Assembly: GCA_958299035.1 (NCBI GenBank)
Contig: CATQJL010000316.1
Span: 26,356,012 to 26,420,011, forward strand
Direction: 5' to 3'
From: Cylicocyclus nassatus
Taxonomy: Eukaryota; Nematoda; Chromadorea; Rhabditida; Strongylidae
Length of the DNA stretch: 64,000 nt
This document shows, in pieces, positions 41,762-54,233 of the stretch. Made by a program: the position numbers and the translations under genes. The notes under the pieces are model-generated. The model saw nothing but the letters and a program-made list of their open reading frames with translations. It was not told the origin of the DNA and searched no databases. How positions within the stretch are numbered: position 1 is the first letter of the stretch; each line of letters starts with the position of its first letter.

Positions 41762-44729
41762 TTAGGTTGTTCCGAAAGTTCTGTCGTTTCATTTTTTAAA
41801 ATTTGTAGCTTTGCGCTATTCAAACGGATTTGCATCTTGTAATAATAAAATAATTAAAAGAATAATCTTTCGCTTTTGAATACTTTCCTTTCTAGCTTGT
41901 AATACACTGACTGCAAAGATAATGGAAAAAGAAGACCGTATAAGCTTTGGTCATTTTGTAAGTCGCCAAAAGTCTGATACGCTGCGGAAGATATGAAAAC
42001 GTAAGTGCACAGGTTTTTCGACCTATTCCTTGCAACATTGAAAAGTTTGTGCCGTTTGGACGTCTCTGTGAAAAGCTACGAGTTTCGATTTTACTACAGA
42101 AAATGCCAAAATTGATTCTTAGGTTGGAAACTAAGTTTTGCAACCCATTCAATAGCTTTCTTCTTTCACAACATGGCGCGCTCAAATTTTGTCATTGTTT
42201 AGGCTATGACGTAATCTAGAAGTGCAGCTGCTGTTCTGCCAAATTCTGACGTCTGAGAGTTACGGTAGGTATGTATATGGTATAAAGGGGAAAATTTTGA
42301 AAATTGGCAGATTTGGCTGAAACTTGGCATAGTGGGGTTATCCGACATGCCTATCACGAAGACGATACTAAAGTTGCGTGATGAGGGTTTTTTGTAAGAT
42401 TACTGTAGGTTTACGATGTAGGAATCTCACCCTAAAAAGGGAAGAGGCGCTGATTTAACAAATGGATATGATATTGTGTTTGGCATGTTAGATAACCCTA
42501 CTGTGTAAAGTCTCAGCAAAATTTGAAGTTCTGAATCTTTAGTCGTTAACGGTTGTCCCCAGCAGCCTTTCGTATAGCGGTCTCGCTCAACTTTGTGATT
42601 GCACCAATTCTCGACATGTTAATAAATTTTATTTTTTTTCTTGCTGATCGACAACCTCTATCAATAATTCACACTCGGTTCCAGATTATCGGGCATAATA
42701 TAGGATGCTAACGGCTTCATTTTGGCTTATAATCCCGAAAATCCTCAAAATTGACTGGTATCGAAAAATGCCTGGGATTTTTATAATTCGTATTCAAAAT
42801 CCAAACAGTTGTGAGCGGTTATTGCATACATTGCGCGCTATACATTGCAAAAATTTGAGTGCTCCACATTCAAAGAGAGTGAAGTCATGAAAGCAGTTGC
42901 AAAACTTAATTTCCAACCTAATAATTTGCCAATTTTCTCGAAAATCATGATTTTTTACAGACACATCCAAACAGCACAAACTTTTCAACATTTGTAAAGA
43001 GTAGGATCAATGTACTTGCGTATTCAGAGGTTTCCGCAGCGGTACAGGTCTTTGGTGACCTAAAATGATAAAAATTTATATGGTCTTCTTTTCCATTTTT
43101 ATCTCTGCAGTCAGTGTGATAGAAGCTAAAAAGGCATGGTGCGCAGGCTTGCTGTATGGTGCACATGTAAGCCTACCATAACTCCTCAAACGGCTTCCAA
43201 TCCCGCTTATTTCAAACGGAGCAAAATGGAAAAATTCGAAAAAGCCTGTTTTGCAAGCTGGACTTAATTATAAGGACACCTGCCCTTTTTAAACATTATC
43301 GCATTCCTTGACTCCCAAATTTTATTGTAGAGTTACATCCCAGAATATGAAACTTTTGCAGCACCCAGGACTTGTCATGCTACTCAGGGAAAGATGATCC
43401 TTGCATTTTTCGTTTCCAAAGGCATCAGAAGTCAAACTGCGTCAACAAACAGCTGGTTTGAGGAGTTTTTAAGCCCGCGTTTATTTCAAATGACAGTCCT
43501 GGAATATACTTAGCCTTTTTGATAGATAAGGTGAAAAGCGCTTTCGTAAACTCCGCGTAATCGCTGATATTGACAATCAGACTCCAACCTCACCATAGGG
43601 TTGTCGCGCTTTTGCACCACAAAACTCGATTTTCAAGTTGCAGAAAACGCTGAAATGTAGCCGCAACAATACACGTACAAAAATAAACTTGTGTGCCTAG
43701 TCAGGAAAAAATTTCGGGGTTGCACATTCTGATTCAGCCGCAGTTGTCATCTGTTGAGAGTTGAGTCGAGCACCTGCACAATCGTATCCAACTCAAATCA
43801 AGAAATCGAACAGAGAGACCGCTGAAACTTCAAAATCTTGCTGATTTCAGCTACCGCGCAAAATGCAACCATGAAACAGAGAATAAATTAGTGAGATTTG
43901 TGATTATGTTGAATCTACTGCTCGCATAGAATTTTCGTTAAAAGTATTTCAGATCTAAATGCAACTGCAGCACTAGAAAAAATCTAAAAGTTGTTGCAAA
44001 AGATGCATCTCCACGTAGACAATGTAATAAATCGAGTTCATCACTTCAAGAACATTGGAAAGTGAGTTTTGTGGTACAAAAGCGCGAGAACCCTATGGTG
44101 AGGTTGGAGTCTGATTGTCAATATCAGCGATTACGCGGAGTTTACAAAAGCGATCTTCACCTTATCTATCAAAAAGGCTAAGTATGTTCCAGGACTGTCA
44201 TTTGAAATAAACGCGGGCTTGAAAACTCCTCAAACCAGTTGTTTGACTTTGTTGACGTTTGTTGACGCAGTTTGACTTCTGATGCCTTTGGAAACGAAAA
44301 ATGCAAGGATCATCTTTCCCTGAGTAGCATGACAAGTCCTAGGTGCTGAAAAAGTTTCATATTCTGGGATGTAACTCTACAAAAAGATTTGGGAGTCAAG
44401 GAATGCGATAATGTTTGAAAAGGCCAGGTGTCCTTATAACTTATAATTATGTCCAGCTTGCAAAACAGGCTTTTTTCGAATTTTTTCCATTTTTCTCCGT
44501 TCGAAATTAACGGGTTTGGGAGCCGTTCTGAGGATTTATGGTAGGCTTACATGCGCACCATACAGCAAAGTTTCAGACAAATTCACTAACAAGAACGAAA
44601 ATTACGACAATTTCTGGGTGTCTCTATAATTATGTCCAGCACTGTATTATTACAAGATGCAAATCCGTTGAGTAGCGTAAAATTACAAATTTTGAAAAAT
44701 GGAACGGCAAAACTTTCGGGACAACCTAA
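41762..44729. mobile_element. Mariner-type foldback family W, 2968 bp, with nested palindrome
   Basis: TTAGGTTGTTCCGAAAGTTC and inverted ACTTTCGGGACAACCTAA ends, TA outside. The outer arms are only ~85 bp. Inside lies a separate palindrome (about 43150-44572; CTCACCATAGGGTTGTCGCG pairs with GCGAGAACCCTATGGTGAGG). A lone Tc1-like right end (ATTATGTCCAGCACTG, 44626-44641, then TA) shows that at least one more element was inserted and partly lost. No transposase. Confidence 0.88.
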
Positions 44730-44731
44730 TA

Positions 44732-45616
44732 TATAACTTGTAAAGAGAGTTCCCGGGCTGCGAAAATTTTTTTCGAATCGCTGTAACTTCAGCAGATTGG
44801 TTCTTTTTTGAAGCTTCAAACTTCATTGCAAAGACAATTTCGTCTATAACATATACTTGCCTTGCTGGCGTTTCAGCACTTCTCTACGGTACACCAGCAT
44901 GCGCAGAAGGGAAAAAGGTCGTCGCGAAAAGTGGCCTATTTGTGCAGGATTATCTCACGCACCACGAAAGCTGAAGAGCTCAAATACTAATATAGTTTGC
45001 TGGGGTTGTTATGGAAACTGTTCAAGACTTTGACCACCACATATAAAAGAAGTTTTCCAGAAAGTTTGAAAAATCGATCATTTTCTGCCACTAAAAATGC
45101 ACCACTAGTAAGTGACTTTAAAGTCTTGTCGTTCTGCATAGGGTGGGCCAAATTATTGCTGCGAATATTGTTGGGGGGGGGGGGGGGGTAATGTCTTACA
45201 CATCTTTTGGACCCGTCATCCAGGCGCAGCGATCCCTGCAGAAGCGACCTCATTTGCGAAAAGAGTTGCAATCAGAGGCAAGTTTGACAGCTTGTAATTT
45301 CTGAGCGCAAATGGCAAAACTCGAGTTCATCTGTGGATCACAAGTTGACACGCTTCTTAATCGGATCACCCATGACTTGGACGAAATTCTTTGAACCGCA
45401 CAAAAAATGACCGTAGGAAGAAAAACTGTGAAATTTTTATGGTTGCGAAAAATTTTCTTCTTGATGTGCAGATCCAACACGTCTTGGCATCGATAAAAAT
45501 CAGAAGCCCTATTGAACTGTATAAGAAACTTGGTGTCAACCTCCGACCAAGTGCCTAAAAAATGCGTTTGAAAATGAAATTTTCGAAAGTGCCCGGGAAC
45601 TTTCTTTACAACCTAA
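44732..45616. mobile_element. Foldback family R, copy 2 (885 bp)
   Basis: The right end AACTTTCTTTACAACCTAA is intact; the left is decayed (TATAACTTGTAAAGAGAGTT). It shares ACACCAGCATGCGCAGAA and TCGCGAAAAGTGGCCTATTT with 21540-22350. A run of ~16 G lies at 45173-45188. It abuts neighbours with only TA between. Confidence 0.88.
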
Positions 45617-45618
45617 TA

Positions 45619-46559
45619 TATGTATATATCAAAATTCGTGCGCCGCGTTTTCAAAAGGTCATAATTACCTAGCCACTCGACGAATTTTCTTACATTCATA
45701 TTTGTTTGGATGTGGAATCCTTCCTGTTTACAGCAGTTTCTTTGAAATAAACTGGCATTAGAAAGTTCGAGAGCTAAAAGCAACTAAATGAAATCATTCA
45801 AGATTGGCATTTTTCAAGCAGGGACAAAAAAAATTCTGCAAATATTTTGGTTTGATAGAGAAAATTTTGCAAATTACAGTGGCATGAATTGAAACAAAAA
45901 AAGATCGAGAGTCAGAAGCAGATAAAGAAAAATTACTTTAATACTGCAACTTCTTTTGAGAGCGTGCCGTCAGAGAAAAAATGGGGAAGTCATAAATATG
46001 GGTTTTGTAACCTTTTTTATTTTTAGCTGAGCGAAAATCGTGCCAATCGAGAGCAATTTTGATTTCCGTAATGTTTTCGAGTTTTCGGGTCTGCTTTTTT
46101 CACGAAAATCAACATTGCTCCTCAAAACTCGCTCAGCTAGAAAGGGAAGGTTTAAAACCTATGCTCATGGTTGGCTTTTCTGTCTTTTCTATGAAGTTTC
46201 TAGGCTTTTTTGAGCATGCTCCAAAATTGGGAAACTGAAGGATTCTCTTTAGTTGCTCCTAACTCTCGATCTTTTTGTTTCAGTTCACGGGAAAGGTACC
46301 ACTGTAGTGTGCAAAATTTTCTCTATCAAACCAAAATATTTGCCGATTTTTTGTGACCCTGCTTGTAAAACGCCATTGAATAATTTTATTCAATTGCTTC
46401 TAGCTCTCGAACTTTCTAATGCCTATTCATCCTAAAGTAACTGCTGTAAAGAGAAAGGTTTCCACTTCCGAACAAATACATATATAAAAAAATCCTCCGA
46501 GCGGCAAGGAAGTTATAACCCTTTGAAAACGCGGCGCGAGAACTTTTGGGACCATCTAA
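45619..46559. mobile_element. Foldback family T (941 bp)
   Basis: The right end CGCGGCGCGAGAACTTTTGG then GACCATCTAA is mariner-like; the left end is diverged but alignable (TCGTGCGCCGCGTTTTCAAA). Arms pair through GTTTACAGCAGTTTCTTTG-type, TTGGTTTGATAGAGAAAATT and AAAAAGATCGAGAGTYAG. Confidence 0.8.
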
Positions 46560-47512
46560 CACAGTGCTGGACAAAATTATGGGTTCACTCTAAAAATTGC
46601 CATAACACACTCTCTTGTCAATAAAATGTCCCACCTTGGTACTGTGTTCAACAGTTTACTTTCAGTCGTTAAAATGGGTCTTGTTTTCGTTTGTTTATTC
46701 AAGAAAAAATCAAAGATTCAAAAAAAAACAGGCTTGAAGGCTGCTCGGAATATAGGTCCACCTGGAATTTTCACTGATTGAAGCACTTCCTAGCTTTCAA
46801 ATTTTTTAGGTAGGTACATATCCAAAAGGTTAAACAGCTGCTTTAGTCAAGCTGTGTCATACCTCCAGAAAAACCGACTGTTTGCTATTTTTGCCTTGAA
46901 AATGCTTTCACATGTATATCCCTCAAACGCCTGCTTTGAGTAAGAAATTCTGCGGTTTCACAGCTGAACTGGAAAAGTGATGGGGCTTTTCCTACCTTTT
47001 AACTTGAGCACTGAGGAAAAAAATCCGACTTTTTGCTGTTGAAGCAAATCGAAATCGACTTAAACAGAAACCTTAATCTCAGTTTCTGCCCCAAAGGTGG
47101 CAGAAACTTTGAAACAAGAGACTTGCTTTTTGATATGAGCATTGAGGAAAAACTGATTTTTTTGCTGCTGGAGCAAATCCGATATTGACTTTACTGCAAT
47201 CCTGAGCTCAAACTTCTGCCTTCAAACTTCTTTTACAATGTCCTCAGAAGCATTAAGTGAAGTAAAGACATTGTTTTTACGAAGAGGAACCCGTACTCCC
47301 TGGTTACAACTTCCTAAAGATCATAGCATTCAAGTATAATTACTGGAATCACCCTGCAGAAACTGATTAGATTACGACAAGCACCAAATCTAATTTGGCT
47401 CCGACCAAAATTCTCAAAAAAAATTATGTGCTAACATACAATACAAGTTGTATTGCATGTTGTAGTTTTAAGTAGCAAGTGCTACCTCACTTAGTTTTCT
47501 GACTGTAATTTA

Positions 47513-48560
47513 TTTACTAGATAGTGGATACGGCTTGTATTGTATGTGCACATGATTTTTCTGAGAATCTGAGCTGTGTTCATATTGAATCCCATGTTCT
47601 GGAACTGTTCCCGCACAGTTCTCGCACTGTGCTGGAACTCCCTTTTTGATCAGAAGGAATTCTAACTCGATGCGGGGTTGAAGAGCTCTTTTCTGCTCTG
47701 CGTATGCGACAAAACGTGTGTTCTTGTGATCGTCTATTTTCTCTTCGCAATTTTTGTTCAAACCTACTTCATGTGTTCTAGCAAGGCGCTGCGTAGTCTC
47801 GCATCTGTATTGAAATTGACATAGACAGGTCTCTAGAACACATGAAGTAGGCCTGAACAAAAATGGCACAGAAAATGCACGAACGCAGAAGGTCCCCTTC
47901 CCGGATATATGAAGTAGCACAGCGTTCAGTCCTTAACTCCGCTTCAAGTTCGCACTTTTGTCATCACAAGGCGAAGCGGGGTATAAGAAAGAACGAAGAA
48001 GCAACTATGGAAAAAGGAAACGGGCTGAAAACGCCCAAAAACGAAACTTATCAAAAAACAAGAGACAAGTCCCAATTCATGCAGTTCGGAATGGCTCCTA
48101 CTCCCTAATTCGTGGCAGATGGCTGTGGAAACCACGCATCCACCTCCTGGAACAAATGAAGTAATTTTTAGCAAAAGTAGCGAAGAGAGAATGGATGAGC
48201 ACAAGAATACGCGTTTTGTTGCATACGCAGAGCAGAAAAGCGCTCATTCCTCAACCCCGCTTCGAGTTCGAAGTCCTGCTGGTCAAACAGGGAAGCGGGG
48301 TGAAGGAATGAGGCCAAAATGGAAGAAATCTTAAAGAAAAACCATTAAGAACGGTCAAAATTCACCAACTCCCGCCGTTCAGAAAGGTGCGGGGCGGCTG
48401 CAGCGCATGCAGCACAGTTCCGGAAGTGTTCCCGCACAGTTCCAGCACAGCGCGAGTACTGTGCGGGAACGGAACATGGAATTCAGTATGAACCCAGCAC
48501 AAATTCTTAGAAAAATCATGTGCTAACATAAAATACAAGCCGTATCCACTATCTAATAAA
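47513..48560. repeat. Inner palindrome with GTTCCCGCACAGTTC motifs
   Basis: TAGATAGTGGATACGGCTTG pairs with CAAGCCGTATCCACTATCTA. Inner arms hold GAACTGTTCCCGCACAGTTC and CTCTGCGTATGCGACAAAAC with their inverses. A third-level hairpin is at 47750-47864. ORFs here are arm-derived. Confidence 0.85.
47750..47864. repeat. Hairpin at the third nesting level
   Basis: TTTTTGTTCAAACCTACTTC...ATGTGTTCTAG pairs with CTAGAACACATGAAGTAGGC...TGAACAAAAA; stem about 32 bp, interior ~50 bp. Confidence 0.88.
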
Positions 48561-48562
48561 TA

Positions 48563-49628
48563 TTAGGTCGTCCCAAAAGTATTTTCGCTTTTTTGAACAA
48601 GCGCCACAATCCGCAGAACAAAGGTCAACAGAAGCTCTTGGTAGAATTCGATGCAGTTTTTTATTCCCTTTCAAGTGGTCATCCTTATTTAGCAGTTGAA
48701 ACAATGTGCTATCAGAAAATTGCGATAAACTGCGACCCATGCTTTCTACCAAGGTCAAGTTCCACTATTTTTCTAAATTCTTATACTGATCCCCCGAAGA
48801 AGTCCAAGTAACCAGCGGATAGAGCAAAGAAAGTAGGATACAAAACAATTTTAATCTCCTTCCCAGGGCTCCCCATAACTTTTTGACAGAATTTTGAACA
48901 ACACTATCGAATTTTTAGAGTCCCAACGAAACGCAGACTCATCAAACTGTCGCGCGTGCATGGGCATAGTGTGCGCGATTTCGCATCTTTGCAAACACAG
49001 GACAGGTGCACATTCTCGATTTTTGATACTTTCAAAGAGGATTCAGCACTAATTTTACGAAATATGTGAGCGTTCCGGGGTTTAGAGTATCTAAGTGATT
49101 TGTCGGATACAGCCTAGGGTTCCTTAAAAAACATGAATTTTGTCGATTTTATCCTCCAAGACTTCTCGAATCAGAGACAAAAAAATGTCTAAGAAAGAGG
49201 AGAAAGTGCTGCGTCGAATAACACCCGAGTTGCTTGCCGGCTGTTGTTTTATGAGGTTTAAGTTGACCAAATATGGAATTTGATAGCATCGAAAAAATAA
49301 TATTGAAAAATTTTCAAAGTAAGCTATGGAAGGAACAAAAATTGTTTTGCATCCTACTTTGTTTGCTCTATCGACAGGTTACTTGGACTTCTTCGGGAGA
49401 CCAGTACAAGAATTTAGAAAAATAGCTGAACTTGACCTTGGCAAAAAGCATGGGTCGCAGTTCATAGCAATTTTCTGAGAGCTTGTTGCTTCATCTGCAT
49501 TACAAGGATGATCGTTTGAAAGAGCATGAAAAACTGCATCGAATGCTACCAAAAGCTCTTATAAACCTTTGTTCTGCGGACTGCGGCGCTTGTTCAAGAA
49601 AAGCGAAAATACTTTTGGGACGACCTAA
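48563..49628. mobile_element. Mariner-type foldback family Q, copy 2 (1066 bp, TA TSD)
   Basis: TTAGGTCGTCCCAAAAGTAT and the inverted ATACTTTTGGGACGACCTAA, TA both sides. Internal arms pair through CGCAGAACAAAGGT-type and AAGTCCAAGTAACC. It lies within family U, immediately right of the inner palindrome. Confidence 0.92.
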
Positions 49629-50453
49629 TAAATTACAGTCAGAAAACTAAGTGAGGTAGCACTTGCTACTTACAACTACAACATAACAATACAAAAAAAC
49701 TAGTATTGTATGTCAGCACATGATTTTTCTGAGAATTTTGGTCGGAGCCACAATTAGATTTGGTGCTTGTCGTAATCAGTTCCTGCAAGGTGAATTCAGT
49801 AATTATACTCTCTAGGATCTCTAGAAAGTTGTAGCCATGGAACTCCTCTTTGTAGAAACAGTGCCTTTACTTTACTTAATGGTTCTGAGGACATTGTAAA
49901 AGAAGTTTGAAGGCAGAAATTTGAGCTCAGGATTGCAGTATTGTCAATGTCGGATTTGCTTCAGCAGCAAAAAGTCGGATTTTTTCCTCAGTGCTCACGT
50001 CATGAAGCATTTAAGGGGTAGATGAAAACCCATCGCTTCCTGTTTAACTGAGAAACTGCAGCAGTTATTACTCAAAGCAGGTTGAGCGAAATACATGTGA
50101 AAGCATTTTCAAGGCAAAAAAGCAGATAATCAGTTCTTTTCAAAGGTATAACACAGCTTGACTAAAGCAGCTGCTTAACGCTTTTGGATGTGTACCTACC
50201 TAAAATAATTCGGAAGCTAAGAAGTACTTCCGTCAATAAAAACTCCAGGTAGACCTATAATTTTGTCCAGCCTTCAAGCCTGCTTTTGAAATTTTCATTT
50301 TTTTCTTGAATCTCCAAAAGCGAGACCAGTTTTGAAGACTGATAGTAGACCGGTAAACACACGGCTGTACCAAATTTTGAAATGTTTAATTGACAACGGG
50401 AGTTATGGCTTTTTTTTAGGGTAGACCTATAACTTCGTCAAGCACTGTATATA

Positions 50454-51473
50454 TTAGGTCGTTTCGAAAGTAATGTCGCTTTTTTCAAACGTAAGCTACA
50501 TCTCGTGGAACAAAGATGTGAAAGAGATTCTGGTAGCATTCGATGCAGCATTTCATTCTCTTTTTAAAGGTTATATAACCACTGCACAGAATTCGATAAC
50601 TTCTCAAAGAATAATTAAAATCTGCGACCCATGCTGAGAAGGCCAAGTTTCACAATTTTTCTTAATCTTTATAACAAACTTCGGAAGGAGTCCAAGTAAT
50701 GGATGGATAGAGCAAACCCTGCAAAAAACAGCACAACTTTTTTCTACTTTCTACAGCTCGTCATAATTTTTTTTTGTAGATTTTTTGATGGAACCACCGT
50801 ATTTTAGCACGTTTCAGACACAAATGCATCAAACACCAAAAAATTTTCGAATATTGAAACTTACAGAGATGGATTATAGTTTGGCAATAATTTTACAAAC
50901 GAAATGAGCATTTACCGCTTCAAATTAACAACTTTCGAAAATTCCGGGTACAGCCTGAGGCACTCTGGAAAACCTGAATTATGACGATTTTATCCCGGAA
51001 ATCGTGATGAATCAGAAAGAAAAAACAACAGGTAGAAAGAGGAGAAAAAGCTGCGTCGAATGACACCCGAGTTGCTTGCAGGTTGTTGCTCTATGAGGTT
51101 TGAATTGACCAAATGGAATTTGGTCAATTCAAACCTCATAGAGCAACAACCGGCAAGATTCCAGAAACTCTAAGAAGCAAGCTAAGGAAAAGAAAAAATT
51201 GCTTTGCGTTCTATAGGGTTTGCTCTATTTACCAATCGCTTGTATTTCTCCGGAGAATAGGTGGAAAAATTTTAGAAAAATAACCGAACTTGACCCTGGT
51301 AAAAAGCAAGAGTCGCAGATTTTGGTACTTCTTCGAGAGCTCATTGAATATTATGCGACTAAATTACAAGCATTAGAAAGATGATGAAATGCTGCATCAA
51401 GATCTCTTAAAAATCTTGTTTCCATGAAATGTGGCGTTTATTTGAGAAAAGCGTTACTTTCAGAACGACCTAA
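50454..51473. mobile_element. Mariner-type foldback family Q, copy 3 (1020 bp, TA TSD)
   Basis: TTAGGTCGTTTCGAAAGTAA and inverted TTACTTTCAGAACGACCTAA ends. Arms pair through AGAAAGAAAAAACAACAGG-type and GGAGTCCAAGTAATGGATGG regions. Near 51107-51150 a local hairpin (TTTGAATTGACCAAATGGAA with its inverse) marks the centre. Confidence 0.88.
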
Positions 51474-51475
51474 TA

Positions 51476-52282
51476 CATGGGTTCCCGTAAGTCTTTCATT
51501 TTTGAGTTTTCGCTGTAATAAAACTTACAGCGAAAACTCAACGCTGTAAGCTTTTGCACCAGCTTAGGTCCAACTCAAGTTTCAAACCAAAATCTAAAAA
51601 GTTTCGAATGCCCAAAAAACCGAAAATTTTTCATATCTTCGTTGAAAAAAATCCTAAGACCTCTAACTCGCTCATGCATACACATTCCACATCAGACATT
51701 CATATGTGCTGCTGCTGTACTTTTTTCGTTAGCTAGAAATCAAGGAAACGAAAAATTCCATGATTTTACTGAAGTGATGTTGTGCTGTTCTAACGCTAAT
51801 AGTTGTATACTACAAGCCTTTAGAAGTATTACCGTAAGATTGTAGTTTCCTAGAAGCTCTGGTTTTCGAGGAATGTTGAGTTAAGAGTGAAGAATCCGAG
51901 TGAGGAAAGCTAAATTCGCTGTTTCTCGGGAACTAGAGCTTATAGAAAGCTGAAAAATTTGCATTTGTACTTTTGATTGCTTGTAGTATACAACTGTCAC
52001 TGTTAGAAAAGTACGGCATTACTTTGGTGAAAGCATAAAAACTTTCGTTTGATTTCTAGCTAATAAAAAAACACAGCAACACTACATGTGAGTGTCTCAT
52101 GTGAAATGTATACGCGTGAGCGAGTGAAATATCTTTAGGACTTTTCTGGACAAAGATACGAAAATTTTTTAATTTTTTAGATTTTGATTTGAAACGGTTG
52201 GACCTAAGTCGGTGAAAAGCGTAAGCGCTATCTTATAGAGCTTGCTTTTGAATTTTTGAAATTTACTTACATGGGTTATGAA
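51476..52282. mobile_element. Foldback family P, decayed copy
   Basis: The left end CATGGGTTCCCGTAAGTCTT aligns with the family TTAGGTTGTCCCATAAGT terminus; the right end ACTTACATGGGTTATG is diverged. Arms pair through GCTTAGGTCCAACTCAAGTT and AAAATCTAAAAAG. A perfect 16-bp hairpin (TGAGTTTTCGCTGTAA) is at 51503-51540. Confidence 0.75.
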
Positions 52283-52338
52283 AATGTGCAAATGACTAAC
52301 TCCACTGCTGTTTACGTTTCATATATGCATCTTATATA

Positions 52339-53016
52339 CAGGGTGTCCCAAAAAAATGTGCCTACTGTTTGAATCTAAATAACTCTCTTAAGATGAAATT
52401 TTTGGAGAAGCTTTAGGTACCATTTTGTAGAGCAAGGTTGAACTTAGATTTACAGTATAGAACAAATCATCGATCTCTCTTCATTACTGTAGGATTACGC
52501 TAAGAACTTCCAACACATGGGACTAATGTGAAATATACCACCTAACAAAATTTTTTCCAAAAAATCTGAAAAATAGTGTACTAGGTGTTTCGCGCATGCT
52601 GATTCCACCTAACAACTTTTTACGAGTTTTTTCAGCTTTTTGACTGTGTTTTTACATTTCTGATAAATGCTGGTAATTGATTTATTACGATTTATTGAGG
52701 ATAACTTGGGAAAGAAGCATCACAGTAAATTGAAAGTTCCATAATCGAAATCAGCGGCTCCCATTACCGTAGTATAAGAGTTTTTGGCTTGTTTGGTTTT
52801 GTTCCGAAGCGGAATATAGCCTCCAATGGCCTAAAACTTTTGTCGAAGTTCGTACCGTAATCCTACAGTAATGAAGAGCGATAGATGATTCGCTCCATAC
52901 TGTAAGTCTAAGTTCAACCTCGCTCTACAAAATGGTACCTGAAGCTTCTCGAAACACTTCATTACAAGAGAGTTATTTAAAATCAAACAGTAGGCACATT
53001 TTTTTGGGACACCCTG
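52339..53016. mobile_element. Foldback family S, copy 2 (678 bp), in Helitron
   Basis: CAGGGTGTCCCAAAAAAATG and the exact inverse ending CACCCTG, TA on both sides. Arms pair through GTACCATTTTGTAGAGCRAG and TTCATTACTGTAGGATTACG. Confidence 0.93.
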
Positions 53017-53044
53017 TATAAAGCTGAATGTCTGTTTGTATGTA

Positions 53045-54211
53045 TTAGGTTGTCCGGAAATTAATGCCCGTTCTAACATTCAACCGCAATAAGTCATACA
53101 CTTCCCACTTCTGAATGGGTTGCAAAGTACCATCTGATAGAGCAAAGCAAGCTCTACAAGACGGTCATCTTGCTTTTGCAACAGCTCTCATTCACCTCGA
53201 GTTTCGAGCCAAAAACTAAAAATACTCAGCAGCCCGAAAAATCGAAAAAAATCGTAACTCCCTTTATAAAAATTCTACAAAAATTCTTACTTGCTCACGT
53301 AAACGCTATCCACATAAAACATCTATATACGCCTTTGCCGTATTTTTTCCTTCGTTAGAAACCAAGAAAACGGAAATTCTTGTGCATTTGCCAAAGTGAC
53401 GCTGTGCCGTCCCCACACAGGTAGTTGTATACCACAAGCCTGTAGAAGTACAGACTTAAATTCTCAGCTCTCTACAAGCTTTAGTTCTCGAAAAATACCA
53501 AATATAGCTTTTACTAGTTAGGTGGTTCAAGCTAAAATTCAAATTTCTTGAGAACTAAAGCTTGTAGAGAGCTGAGAATTTACGTTCATACTTCTACAGG
53601 CTTGTGGTATACAACTACCCTATTTTCAGGTGTATACGCCGCATTTTTTCAAATTTTCCCACGAGCTGCTCGGTCGCTTTATTGTGTTTCGAGAAGCGAT
53701 CTTTATGCCGCACGATTCTTTCAGGCAATACGCAGCACGGTGTAGGGTCCTTTGGTTGCGAGGTCCTTTGACGTGTTCGGGCTGGTCGATGTAAGCTAGG
53801 ATCACCCCGCGGCTTATACACCTGAAAATAGGGTACTTGTGTGGGGACGGCATAGCATCACTTTGGCAAATGCACGAAAATTTTCGTTTTCTTGGTTTCT
53901 AACGAAGGAAAAAATACGGCAAAGGCGTATATAGATTTTTTATGTGGATAGTGTTTACGTGAGCAAGTAAGAATTTTTGTAGAATTTTTATAAACTGAGT
54001 TACGATTTTTTCGATTTTTCGCGCTGCTGAGTATTTTTAGTTTTTGGTTCGAAACTCGAGATGGATAAGAGCTGTTGCAAAAGCAAGACAGCCATCTTGT
54101 AGAGCTTGCTTTGCTCTATCAGATGGTACTTTGCAACCTATCTAGAAATGAAAAGTGTAGGACTTATTGCGGTTGAAATTCTAAACGGGCATTAATTTCC
54201 GGACAACCTAA
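53045..54211. mobile_element. Foldback family P, copy (1167 bp), in Helitron
   Basis: TTAGGTTGTCCGGAAATTAA and inverted TTAATTTCCGGACAACCTAA, TA outside. Arms pair through CAAAGTACCATCTGATAGAG and GTTAGAAACCAAGAAAACG. It contains the 216-bp element at 53618-53833. Confidence 0.94.
53618..53833. mobile_element. 216-bp TIR element nested in one arm
   Basis: CCCTATTTTCAGGTGTATAC and inverted TATACACCTGAAAATAGGG, flanked by TA. The opposite arm of the host keeps the uninterrupted site (ACACAGGTAGTTGTATAC near 53413), which gives an internal empty-site control. Confidence 0.88.
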
Positions 54212-54233
54212 TATGTCTGTATGTATGTATGTA

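Larger units (their letters stand above)
46562..50447. mobile_element. Tc1-type foldback family U, 3886 bp, nested
   Basis: CAGTGCTGGACAAAATTATG at left and inverted CATAACTTCGTCAAGCACTG-like right end (TA outside at right, CA at left). CAGTGCTGG matches the start of C. elegans Tc1 TIRs. Arms ~46562-47512 and 49629-50447 pair through AGCAAGTGCTACCTCACTTA. Inside are a second palindrome (47513-48560), a hairpin within it, and a mariner-type foldback (48563-49628). Confidence 0.9.

Noticed and set aside
45173..45188. G-quadruplex regulatory element
   Set aside because: It is a single uninterrupted G run inside a foldback element, most simply a homopolymer expansion (or a consensus error). No promoter context.
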